Positions 1-5,027 of a DNA stretch of 5,027 bases are shown one piece after another. Origin of the DNA: CANHCC01 sp040381555 (GTDB lineage: Bacteria > Bacteroidota > Bacteroidia > J057 > RFSG01); contig JBEIHC010000163.1 of NCBI GenBank assembly GCA_040381555.1, positions 1-5,027 on the forward strand, in the 5' to 3' direction. The notes beneath the pieces are model-generated. The model saw only the letters and a program-made list of their open reading frames with translations, made no database searches and was not told where the DNA came from. Numbering within the stretch: position 1 is the first letter of the stretch; every line of letters begins with the position of its first letter. The position numbers were made by a program, and so were the translations under genes.

Positions 1-48
1 GGTTTACCCTAAACCAAGGTTTACCCTAAACAGAAGTTTACCCCCTAA
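1..48. repeat. 17-bp tandem palindromic repeat, cut by window edge
   Basis: Three units start at 1, 18 and 35 with an exact 17-bp period. The first two share GGTTTACCCTAAAC. The third keeps only GTTTACCC and then decays into the end of alaS. Each of the first two units is itself an inverted repeat: GTTTA and TAAAC separated by CCC (2-14 and 19-31; the first unit extends to GGTTTA/TAAACC). The array touches the left edge, so its full length and copy number are unknown. It lies directly downstream of the alaS stop codon (45-47), so transcripts leaving alaS would contain two very short hairpins. There is no U-rich tail, so it is not a convincing intrinsic terminator. The units are too short and lack spacers, so it is not a CRISPR array. 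Confidence 0.7.
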
Positions 49-2666
49 TTCCCCATCCTACTCGCCTGCTCTATCGCCTTCTCTAATCCCGCAATATTCT
101 TTCCGCCGGCGGTTGCATAAAATGCTTGGCCTCCCCCACCTCCGGCAATTTCCTTAGATAACTCTTTAATGAGTTTAATCGCGTTTAAATTATCATCCGG
201 AGTCAAATCCTCTGAAAATATCACACTCAGCATCGGCTTGTCCTGAAGAATGGTGCCCAGTACAATGATTTTACCTTTGGTCATTTTTCGCAATTCAAAG
301 CTTAGGGTTTTCAAAGCATCAGCATCGGCAACTTGTACCACACGACTCAATACCTGAGAGGCTGAAACGGATTCCTGTATCAACTGATCCCGCAAACTCA
401 TCAACTGCTTATGCTGCATTTCAGAAAGCAGGCTTTCTGTTTCCCTAAACTTTTTTACTAAATCCTCCAGAGCCTTTTGCGGATCCTTAGGATTTTTTAA
501 CAGTTCTTCGATTTGCTCTAGCACCTGCAATTTATCGGTTAAATACTGTATCGCCTGATCTCCAGTAAGGGCTTCAATTCTGCGAATACCAGCAGCTACA
601 GAGCTTTCGCTTGTTATCCGGAAATACCGAATTTCTAAGGTATTCTGCACATGGGTTCCCCCACATAATTCGGTACTGTATGCTCCTCCGAAATTAATCA
701 CTCGCACTTTCTCCCCATATTTCTCCCCAAATAGCATCATCGCTCCTAAGGTGCGCGCTTCCTCTATGGGCACCTCCCGCTTTTCATTCAAGGTTAATCC
801 TTCGCGTATTTTTTGATTGACGATATCTTCTATTTGTTTGAGTTCTGCTTCACTGACTCTGGCGAAATGAGAAAAGTCAAATCGTAAATATTCTGAATGA
901 ACCAATGAACCTCTTTGCTCCACATGGGTGCCAAGTACCTGTCTCAAAGCAGCATGGAGTAAATGCGTAGCACTGTGATTACTCCGAATAGCTGCTCTTT
1001 TCGAAGCATCCACTTTGGCTGTAAAAACAGCTTCGGGAAATTCGGGCAGTTGTTTGAGTGTATGAATAATGAGGAAATTTTCTTTGCGCGTATCCTGTAC
1101 TTCCATTTCCTCCTTCTCAGAAATCAACCAGCCTGAATCTCCAATTTGCCCCCCACTCTCTGCATAGAAAGGGGTTTTATCTAAAACAGCTTCGTAAATT
1201 TCTCCCGACTTGGTGCCGACAATTCTATATTTCTGAATGCGGCAAGTTTCGGTTAAAGAATCATATCCCGTAAATTCATTTTCTGTCTGGGCTCCAATTT
1301 CCACCCAATCCCCTTTTTTTACCTCCGCTGCTTTTTTGCTGCGTTCTTTCTGAGCTTTCATGTTACGCTCAAATCCAGTAGTATCCACCGTGAATCCGGC
1401 TTCTCTGGCCATCAGCTCCGTAAGATCTGCTGGAAAACCAAAGGTATCGTACAACTCAAAAGCAAAATCTCCCTCTATCACTTTCGGACTGCCGGAAGTA
1501 TGCTTTTCCAGATAATCAGAGAACAGAATAGAGCCTTTCTCCAATTTGGAAAGGAACCCTTTTTCTTCTTCTTCTAATATGCGGGTAATAAAATCTTGCT
1601 GGGCTTTTAGTTCCGGAAAGGCGGTCCCCATTTCTTTGGACAAAAGGGTCACCATTTTATGAAGAAACGGTTGATTCTGCCCGAGGTATCTGAATCCATA
1701 ACGGGAGGCCCTTCTCAGCACCCGACGAATGACATATCCTGCCCCATTATTCGAAGGAATTTGTCCGTCAGCTATCGCAAAACAAACGGCCCGAATGTGA
1801 TCCAGAATTACCCGCATGGCAATATCCGTTTCTTCGGATTTTCCATAAGGAATCTGAGTATGGTTTTCGAGCCAAGTTCTTAATCCGGCAAATACATCAA
1901 TGTCATAAGTGGAGGCTGTGCCTTGCAGCACCATGCAAAGCCTTTCGAAGCCCATTCCGGTATCTACATGTTTATTGGGCAATAAGGTAAGGGTACCATC
2001 TGCTTTGCGGTTAAACTGCATGAAAACCAGATTCCAGATTTCAATTACCTGAGGATGGCTTTCGTTCACTAAGCTTTTCCCATCGATTAGGGCTCTTTCC
2101 GAATCTGGACGAATATCCACATGAATTTCTGAACAGGGACCACAAGGACCTGTGTCCCCCATTTCCCAGAAATTATCTTTTTTATTTCCTCTCAGGATGC
2201 GATCTTCTGCAATCCAACCTTTCCAGAAATCAGCGGCTTCAGTATCTTCCGCTAAATTTTCGGCAGCATCTCCCCCAAATACCGTTACATACAAGCGTCC
2301 CTTGTCAATTCCATAAACCTCGGTGAGTAATTCCCAAGCCCATTCAATAGCCTCTTTTTTGAAATAATTTCCAAACGACCAGTTTCCCAACATCTCAAAC
2401 ATCGTGTGATGATAGGTATCATGGCCTACTTCTTCTAGGTCATTGTGCTTTCCAGACACACGCAAACATTTTTGGGTATCGGCAATCCGAGGGTATTGCA
2501 CGGATTTTTCTCCGAGAAAAATCTCTTTGAACTGGTTCATCCCTGAATTGGTGAACAGCAGGGTTGGGTCATTTTTGACCACTATGGGGGAGGAAGGCAC
2601 TATTTCGTGACCTTTTTGCTGGAAAAATTCCAGGAATTTTTCGCGTATTTCTTTTCCAGAAAGCAT
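45..2666 (-). CDS. alaS: Alanine--tRNA ligase (AlaRS)
   Basis: This cytoplasmic class II aminoacyl-tRNA synthetase activates alanine with ATP, charges tRNA-Ala, and hydrolyses mischarged Ser- or Gly-tRNA-Ala. At 873 aa it is the usual full bacterial length. The catalytic domain covers about residues 1-240, with class II motif 1 around 38-52 (FTNSGMNQFKEIFLG), motif 2 from R69 through HNDLEEVGHDTYHHTMFEMLGN (74-95), and motif 3 at 233-248 (VDTGMGFER). A helical tRNA-recognition domain follows to about 460. The editing domain (about 550-700) has all four zinc-site residues, H564 and H568 (SNHSATHLLH) plus C668 and H672 (ELCGGTH), and Q584. The C-terminal C-Ala/DHHA1 domain ends in the glycine-rich AGGGGGQAFYATAGGKN (841-857). 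It starts at ATG 2666-2664 with no Shine-Dalgarno sequence and stops at TAG 47-45. It is transcribed divergently from the M23 gene. A weak minus-strand TAATTTTA lies at 2706-2699, but no good -33 partner was found. No damaged or missing motif was seen. Confidence 0.98.
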   Translation of the reverse strand: MLSGKEIREKFLEFFQQKGHEIVPSSPIVVKNDPTLLFTNSGMNQFKEIFLGEKSVQYPRIADTQKCLRVSGKHNDLEEVGHDTYHHTMFEMLGNWSFGNYFKKEAIEWAWELLTEVYGIDKGRLYVTVFGGDAAENLAEDTEAADFWKGWIAEDRILRGNKKDNFWEMGDTGPCGPCSEIHVDIRPDSERALIDGKSLVNESHPQVIEIWNLVFMQFNRKADGTLTLLPNKHVDTGMGFERLCMVLQGTASTYDIDVFAGLRTWLENHTQIPYGKSEETDIAMRVILDHIRAVCFAIADGQIPSNNGAGYVIRRVLRRASRYGFRYLGQNQPFLHKMVTLLSKEMGTAFPELKAQQDFITRILEEEEKGFLSKLEKGSILFSDYLEKHTSGSPKVIEGDFAFELYDTFGFPADLTELMAREAGFTVDTTGFERNMKAQKERSKKAAEVKKGDWVEIGAQTENEFTGYDSLTETCRIQKYRIVGTKSGEIYEAVLDKTPFYAESGGQIGDSGWLISEKEEMEVQDTRKENFLIIHTLKQLPEFPEAVFTAKVDASKRAAIRSNHSATHLLHAALRQVLGTHVEQRGSLVHSEYLRFDFSHFARVSEAELKQIEDIVNQKIREGLTLNEKREVPIEEARTLGAMMLFGEKYGEKVRVINFGGAYSTELCGGTHVQNTLEIRYFRITSESSVAAGIRRIEALTGDQAIQYLTDKLQVLEQIEELLKNPKDPQKALEDLVKKFRETESLLSEMQHKQLMSLRDQLIQESVSASQVLSRVVQVADADALKTLSFELRKMTKGKIIVLGTILQDKPMLSVIFSEDLTPDDNLNAIKLIKELSKEIAGGGGGQAFYATAGGKNIAGLEKAIEQASRMGN

Positions 2667-2726
2667 TACAATGGGGTGAATATTTCAGTATTTCGGAATA
2701 AAATTACACACTTTGGGGAAAACTGG

Positions 2727-2757
2727 TTTGTTATTCGTTTATTAATCTTTATTTTTG
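2727..2757 (+). promoter_or_regulatory. Bacteroidota-type promoter for the M23 operon
   Basis: TTTG at 2727-2730 is followed after exactly 19 bp by TATTTTTG at 2750-2757. This matches the known Bacteroidota sigma-ABfr consensus (TTTG at -33, TAnnTTTG at -7, spacing about 19-21). The intervening DNA is very AT-rich. By the usual geometry transcription would start near 2762-2764, giving a 5' untranslated region of about 78 nt that contains the paired DnaA boxes. It faces the M23 gene and points away from alaS. The match is direct; activity is inferred. Confidence 0.7.
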
Positions 2758-2768
2758 CATTCACGGCA

Positions 2769-2814
2769 TTATCCACAGACCGTCCGAAAAAGTTTACGCA
2801 AGGTCTGTGAATAA
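2769..2814. promoter_or_regulatory. Inverted pair of perfect DnaA boxes
   Basis: TTATCCACA (2769-2777, plus strand) and TTATTCACA (minus strand, 2814-2806) both match the DnaA box consensus TTATNCACA exactly. The symmetry extends past the boxes: TTATCCACAGACC (2769-2781) and GGTCTGTGAATAA (2802-2814) form a 13-bp inverted repeat with one mismatch around a 20-nt centre. The AT-rich run ending near 2760 lies immediately to the left. The site sits just after the predicted transcription start of the M23 operon and between divergent genes. Possible roles are DnaA-mediated repression, DnaA titration, or part of an origin. As RNA it would also fold into an 8-bp perfect stem (2774-2781 with 2802-2809), extended past a C-A mismatch by 4 more pairs, so a 5'-UTR hairpin is the main alternative reading. 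Confidence 0.6.
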
Positions 2815-2840
2815 GTGTTAACCTCTTAAAAATTAACCGG

Positions 2841-3788
2841 ATGGCCAAAGTAAAATACTACTACGATACAGAAACCTGCACTTATGAAAAGGTGCAGTGG
2901 AGTTTCGGGTCCTTCCTGAGAGAAGCATCCGTCTATATTGCCGGCTCCCTCGTGATGGGGGGCGTCATGCTTTGGGGAGCTTATACCTTTTTAGACAGCC
3001 CAAAAGAAACTATGCTTCGGCAGGAAAATGAAGAAATGAGATCCCAATTGGGTTCTCTGAATGAAAAACTTAATCTTGTTCAGGCGCGCTTAGAAGAAAT
3101 TCACGAAAAAGACAATGTGCTCTACCGCAGTATCCTGAACGAAAAAGAAATTCCAGAAGATACTTGGAAAGGCGGTGTTGGGGGAAGTGAAAAATTCACC
3201 GAAATGACGGTAGAGGAGTTGAATGAAACTTCTCGCAGGGTGGAAGAACTGACTTACAAACTCGAATTACAATCCAAAAGTCTGGATAAACTCATGACCT
3301 CTTCCGAAAAAATGAAAGAAAGAATGAAACGCATTCCTTCTATTCGTCCGGTTGCCGGCGGAATTGTCAGCGGGTTTGGAAATCGGATTCACCCCATCAA
3401 TAAAGTGCGTCATGTACATACCGGGATTGACTTTATGGCAAAATCCGGAACGCCCGTTGTCGCCACAGCAGATGGAGAAGTAGTCATTTCTGGAATCAAA
3501 GGAAATGGGTATGGTATTCATGTGGACATCAACCACGGATATGGATATGTTACGAAATATGCGCACTTAAGTAAAGTATCGGTGAGCGTAGGACAAAAAA
3601 TCAAAAGAGGGGATGTTATTGGCTATACCGGAAATACGGGATTATCCAAAGGTCCGCACCTTCATTATGAAATCGAAAAGAATGGTCAGAAGATCAATCC
3701 AATCGATTTCTTCTATTCTGATCTTTCACCCCAACAATATGTGCAGTTGAGGAAGCAAGCAGATCACGAAAACGAATCCATGGATTAA
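2841..3788 (+). CDS. Membrane-anchored M23 (LytM-type) metallopeptidase
   Basis: This 315-aa protein is predicted to sit in the inner membrane with its C-terminal domain in the periplasm, where M23 enzymes cut peptide cross-links in peptidoglycan or act as activators of other wall hydrolases. A short charged N-terminus is followed by one hydrophobic segment at about 29-51 (a membrane anchor without a lipobox). Two coiled-coil stretches follow (about 55-95 and 122-165), and then the peptidase domain from about 170 to 292. The zinc site is complete: H184, H193 and D197 (HVHTGIDF), H242 (YAHLS), and H273 and H275 (GPHLHYE). It is therefore likely an active enzyme rather than an EnvC/NlpD-like degenerate form. 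The TM, coiled-coil and LytM layout is common in Bacteroidota. It starts at ATG after an AT-rich leader with no Shine-Dalgarno sequence. The MerR-family gene follows within about 15 bp, so the two are probably co-transcribed from the promoter at 2727-2757. Substrate specificity cannot be read from the sequence. Confidence 0.93.
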   Translation: MAKVKYYYDTETCTYEKVQWSFGSFLREASVYIAGSLVMGGVMLWGAYTFLDSPKETMLRQENEEMRSQLGSLNEKLNLVQARLEEIHEKDNVLYRSILNEKEIPEDTWKGGVGGSEKFTEMTVEELNETSRRVEELTYKLELQSKSLDKLMTSSEKMKERMKRIPSIRPVAGGIVSGFGNRIHPINKVRHVHTGIDFMAKSGTPVVATADGEVVISGIKGNGYGIHVDINHGYGYVTKYAHLSKVSVSVGQKIKRGDVIGYTGNTGLSKGPHLHYEIEKNGQKINPIDFFYSDLSPQQYVQLRKQADHENESMD

Positions 3789-3803
3789 TTCCAAGTGGAG
3801 GAG

Positions 3804-4139
3804 ATGTCAGAAGTTCTGGAAGAAATCAGCAAATCTTATTTTTCAATTTCTGAGGTAGCAGAATTGTTGGATTTAGCTCCCTCCTTGATTCGATTTTGGG
3901 AAGGAGAATTTGAAATGCTTCAACCTCGAAAGAATAAAAAAGGGAACCGCATTTACACCGAAACAGACATAGAATTGCTTCGAGAGATTCGATACCTAGT
4001 AAAAGAAAGAAGATATACCCTGGAAGGCGCGAGAGAAAAATTGAAAGGAAACAGGGAAAAAGTAACTGCAAATTTGCAAACTCGGGAAACCTTGTTGAAA
4101 TTGCGGCGTTTTTTAGAGAATCTTCGAGATTCCTATTGA
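3804..4139 (+). CDS. MerR-family transcriptional regulator (small, no effector domain)
   Basis: This is a 111-aa DNA-binding protein of the MerR superfamily. A winged helix-turn-helix covers about residues 12-80: the HTH is YFSISEVAELLDLAPSLIRFWE, the wing centres on KKGNRIYT (45-52), and the typical second helix pair includes RRYTLEGAREKL (69-80). A C-terminal helix (about 88-108) would form the dimer coiled coil. There is no ligand domain and no cysteine at all, so metal sensing is unlikely and its targets are unknown. The start is uncertain. ATG 3804 is preceded by GGAGGAG, whose GGAGG core lies only 2 nt from the ATG. GTG 3795, in the same frame, adds three residues but has no Shine-Dalgarno sequence. 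I chose the ATG. The gene follows the M23 stop by 15 bp and ends 9 bp before a tRNA. Regulators of this type next to M23 peptidases are, as I recall, common in Bacteroidota. Confidence 0.9.
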   Translation: MSEVLEEISKSYFSISEVAELLDLAPSLIRFWEGEFEMLQPRKNKKGNRIYTETDIELLREIRYLVKERRYTLEGAREKLKGNREKVTANLQTRETLLKLRRFLENLRDSY

Positions 4140-4148
4140 ACAAACATT

Positions 4149-4222
4149 CGGGATGTGGCTCAGCCTGGTAGAGTACTCGTCTGGGGGGCGAGGGGTCGTG
4201 GGTTCAAATCCCGCCATCCCGA
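4149..4222 (+). tRNA. tRNA-Pro (anticodon GGG)
   Basis: The 74-nt cloverleaf folds by hand without gaps. The acceptor is CGGGATG (4149-4155) with CATCCCG (4215-4221), seven perfect pairs. The D stem is GCTC (4158-4161) with GAGT (4171-4174), and the loop contains CCTGGTA. The anticodon stem is CTCGT (4176-4180) with GCGAG (4188-4192), and the loop is CTGGGGG (4181-4187), giving anticodon GGG at 4183-4185. The variable loop is GGGTC. The T stem is GTGGG (4198-4202) with CCCGC (4210-4214), and the loop is TTCAAAT. The C1-G72 pair and discriminator A73 fit the known identity of bacterial tRNA-Pro. The 3' CCA is not encoded and must be added after transcription. It reads CCC and CCU codons. Only 9 bp separate it from the upstream regulator gene, with no clear promoter between, so it is probably processed from the mRNA. 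Confidence 0.96.
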
Positions 4223-4228
4223 CTGAAG

Positions 4229-4264
4229 AAAAAGCCTGACTCGTATGAGTCAGGCTTTTTTATT
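4229..4264 (+). terminator. Strong intrinsic terminator after tRNA-Pro
   Basis: AGCCTGACTC (4233-4242) pairs perfectly with GAGTCAGGCT (4247-4256) around a GTAT loop. The A-run at 4229-4232 and T-run at 4257-4260 extend the stem to 14 bp, and a T-rich tail (TTTTTTATT) follows. It lies 6 nt after the tRNA discriminator base and closes the M23, MerR and tRNA-Pro unit. The A-tract on the left means it could also stop transcription arriving from the right. Confidence 0.93.
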
Positions 4265-4366
4265 GATTGACTCCTAACCTTCTATTTCTCAAAGCATCCA
4301 CACCTGTTTTTTTTTGCATTTCCTTCCCTACAAAGTCCGAAAAAAAATCAGTGATAACCAAGTAAG

Positions 4367-4376
4367 CTCAATTGAG
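4367..4376. promoter_or_regulatory. 10-bp palindrome upstream of higB
   Basis: CTCAATTGAG is a perfect 10-bp palindrome in the AT-rich DNA about 70-80 bp before the higB start. HigA-type antitoxins are known to repress their own operon through palindromes near the promoter, so this is a possible operator half-set. Short perfect palindromes also occur by chance, and nothing else supports it. Confidence 0.25.
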
Positions 4377-4404
4377 AAACCTAAATTTTGAATATCCAAC
4401 ACTT

Positions 4405-4425
4405 AAGTTCCCAATCAGAGAACTT
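4405..4425. promoter_or_regulatory. Candidate HigA operator: inverted repeat
   Basis: AAGTTC (4405-4410) and GAACTT (4420-4425) form a perfect 6-bp inverted repeat with a 9-bp centre, 15 half-site spacing, ending about 20 bp before the higB reading frame. The left arm overlaps a second palindrome, ACTTAAGT (4401-4408). The position and dyad symmetry suit autoregulation by a dimeric XRE-type antitoxin, which is the family norm. The assignment is inference. Confidence 0.35.
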
Positions 4426-4448
4426 TTTATTAAATTTTTATTATAAGA

Positions 4449-4736
4449 GTGATTGCGAAGGGAACATTGCGTTTGTTTTGGAAAAAACATGCGGACTGTG
4501 AACAGCAGTTAAAATCTTGGTACAAAGAAACTACAGAAGCAAATTGGCAAAACCCCAAAGACATAAAGCGTGAGTATCCTAGCGCAAGTTTCCTTGCCGA
4601 TAATCGGATTGTTTTCAATATAAAGGGCAACCATTATCGATTAGTGGTTCGTATAAACTATGACTTTGGTATAGTTTGGATTAGGTTTATCGGTACTCAT
4701 ACGGAATATGACAAAATAAACACTTCTACAATTTAA
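4449..4736 (+). CDS. higB: HigB-family mRNA interferase toxin
   Basis: This is a RelE-superfamily toxin of the HigB_toxin type. The family cleaves mRNA at the translating ribosome and is held inactive by its partner HigA. From GTG 4449 it is 95 aa. It shows the family pattern throughout: IAKGTLRLFWKKH at the N-terminus, a central W33 with NPKDIK, the SASFLADNRIVFNIKGN core (45-61), YRLVV, and the C-terminal IRFIGTHTEYDKI (78-90) with conserved H84 and Y87. The start is unusual. Homologues typically begin M-R-V-I-A-K, but here the codons before GTG read ATT ATA AGA after an in-frame TAA at 4431. The expected methionine position (4443) is therefore ATA. Translation may begin at GTG 4449, losing two residues, or at a non-standard ATA or ATT. 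No Shine-Dalgarno sequence is visible. The stop lies 5 bp before higA, so they form one operon in toxin-first order. Confidence 0.88.
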   Translation: MIAKGTLRLFWKKHADCEQQLKSWYKETTEANWQNPKDIKREYPSASFLADNRIVFNIKGNHYRLVVRINYDFGIVWIRFIGTHTEYDKINTSTI

Positions 4737-4741
4737 CGAGT

Positions 4742-5027
4742 ATGAATTGGAAAGTCATTAAAACAGAACAAGAATACCAGATAGCTTTAAAGCGAATTGG
4801 AGAAATTTTTGATGCCCCAAAAGACTCTAAAGCCGGAGATGAACTCGAATTATTGACACTCCTGATTGAGAATTATGAGGATGAACATACTCCCATCAGT
4901 TTACCAGATCCGATTGAAGCCATCCTTTTTAGAATGGAGCAACTTGGTCTAAAACAAAAGGACCTGGTAGAGATAATTGGATTAAAAAGTCGTGTAAGTG
5001 AGGTCCTGAATCGAAAACGCAAATTAA
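4742..5027 (+). CDS. higA: HigA-family antitoxin, XRE-type HTH, truncated by window end
   Basis: This is the cognate antitoxin of the preceding HigB: it binds and blocks the toxin and represses the operon. ATG 4742 opens a frame of 95 codons with no stop before the window ends, so the C-terminus is missing because of the window boundary, not a mutation. The N-terminal half (MNWKVIKTEQ to about 55) is helical and acidic, including ELELLTLLIENYEDEH, and would carry part of the toxin contact. An XRE/Cro helix-turn-helix begins near 62: FRMEQLGLKQKDLVEIIG and then LKSRVSEVLNRKRKL, where the recognition helix would fall. This large HigA class usually runs to about 110-130 aa, so some 20-30 residues are probably beyond the edge. 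The 5-bp gap to higB suggests translational coupling. Confidence 0.88.
   Translation, partial: MNWKVIKTEQEYQIALKRIGEIFDAPKDSKAGDELELLTLLIENYEDEHTPISLPDPIEAILFRMEQLGLKQKDLVEIIGLKSRVSEVLNRKRKL

Larger units (their letters stand above)
4265..4448. other. AT-rich spacer between the terminator and higBA
   Basis: This 184-bp stretch has no supportable gene. Its last part is extremely AT-rich: 15 G or C among the 68 bases at 4381-4448. It contains a homopolymer T-run (4306-4315), an A-run (4340-4347), and the two palindromic elements listed separately. I found no clean TTTG and TAnnTTTG pair. The nearest -7-like strings are AAATTTTG (4383-4390) and TAAATTTT (4431-4438), each without a well-spaced -33 element. 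The higBA promoter must lie here or depend on readthrough, but I cannot place it. Confidence 0.6.

Noticed and set aside
1..48. CRISPR array
   Set aside because: Units are 17 bp, contiguous and without unique spacers, so it is a tandem repeat instead.
1659..1883. Open plus-strand frame of 74 codons
   Set aside because: It lies wholly inside alaS on the opposite strand, has no recognisable domain and no own promoter or ribosome site; alaS is intact through this stretch.
2699..2706. Minus-strand TAATTTTA as the alaS promoter -7 element
   Set aside because: It matches TAnnTTTG except for the last base, and no TTTG or TTG lies at the right distance upstream. It is too weak to list as a promoter.
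2818..2838. Direct repeat TTAACC at 2818-2823 and 2833-2838
   Set aside because: Two six-base copies in AT-rich DNA before the M23 start are easily chance, and no known element matches.
2607..2848. Short open frames across the alaS/M23 intergenic region on both strands
   Set aside because: They have low-complexity, non-homologous translations and overlap the promoter, the DnaA boxes and the start of alaS. Regulatory content explains the stretch better.
3267..3566. Minus-strand frame of 99 codons
   Set aside because: It is antisense to the M23 catalytic domain, whose plus-strand motifs are clearly under selection.
3826..4143. Minus-strand frame of 105 codons
   Set aside because: It is antisense to the MerR-family HTH gene and has no family resemblance.
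4183..4188. Run of six G residues in the tRNA anticodon region as a sequencing error
   Set aside because: The cloverleaf closes perfectly with this run, and GGG followed by G37 is normal for tRNA-Pro of this anticodon.
4430..4630. Minus-strand frame of 66 codons
   Set aside because: It is antisense to higB, whose plus-strand translation matches a known toxin family.

Overview
The window looks like a chromosomal segment from a member of the Bacteroidota. Three things point that way: the style of the alanyl-tRNA synthetase (its glycine-rich C-terminal motif reads AGGGGGQAFYATAGGKN), a promoter matching the Bacteroidota consensus (TTTG, 19 bp, TAnnTTTG) at 2727-2757, and start codons that mostly lack a well-placed Shine-Dalgarno sequence. 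The assignment is from pattern recognition only.

Layout. A 17-bp tandem repeat, cut by the left edge, fills the first ~48 bases. alaS (45-2666, minus strand) is complete and looks fully functional. A 174-bp divergent intergenic region (2667-2840) follows. It holds the Bacteroidota-type promoter facing right and a 13-bp inverted repeat whose two arms each contain a perfect DnaA box (TTATCCACA and, on the other strand, TTATTCACA). Rightward from there lie a membrane-anchored M23 (LytM-type) peptidase (2841-3788), a small MerR-family regulator (about 3804-4139), a tRNA-Pro with anticodon GGG (4149-4222) and a strong intrinsic terminator (4229-4264). Spacings are 15 bp and 9 bp, so these three genes probably form one transcription unit, with the tRNA at the 3' end of an mRNA.

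Right of the terminator the character changes. An AT-rich spacer (4265-4448) carries two short palindromes and leads into a toxin-first HigBA toxin-antitoxin pair. higB (about 4449-4736) has an odd start: its family homologues begin at a position that is ATA here, and the first usable codon is GTG. higA (from 4742) runs off the right edge after 95 codons.

How it fits together. The left and centre are housekeeping functions: tRNA charging, cell-wall remodelling, a regulator and a tRNA. The HigBA module after the tRNA is accessory. The most unusual signal is the paired DnaA boxes between divergent genes, just downstream of the predicted transcription start of the M23 operon. This could be a DnaA-controlled promoter, a DnaA-titration site or part of a replication origin. 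No wholly new multi-gene system is visible in the window.
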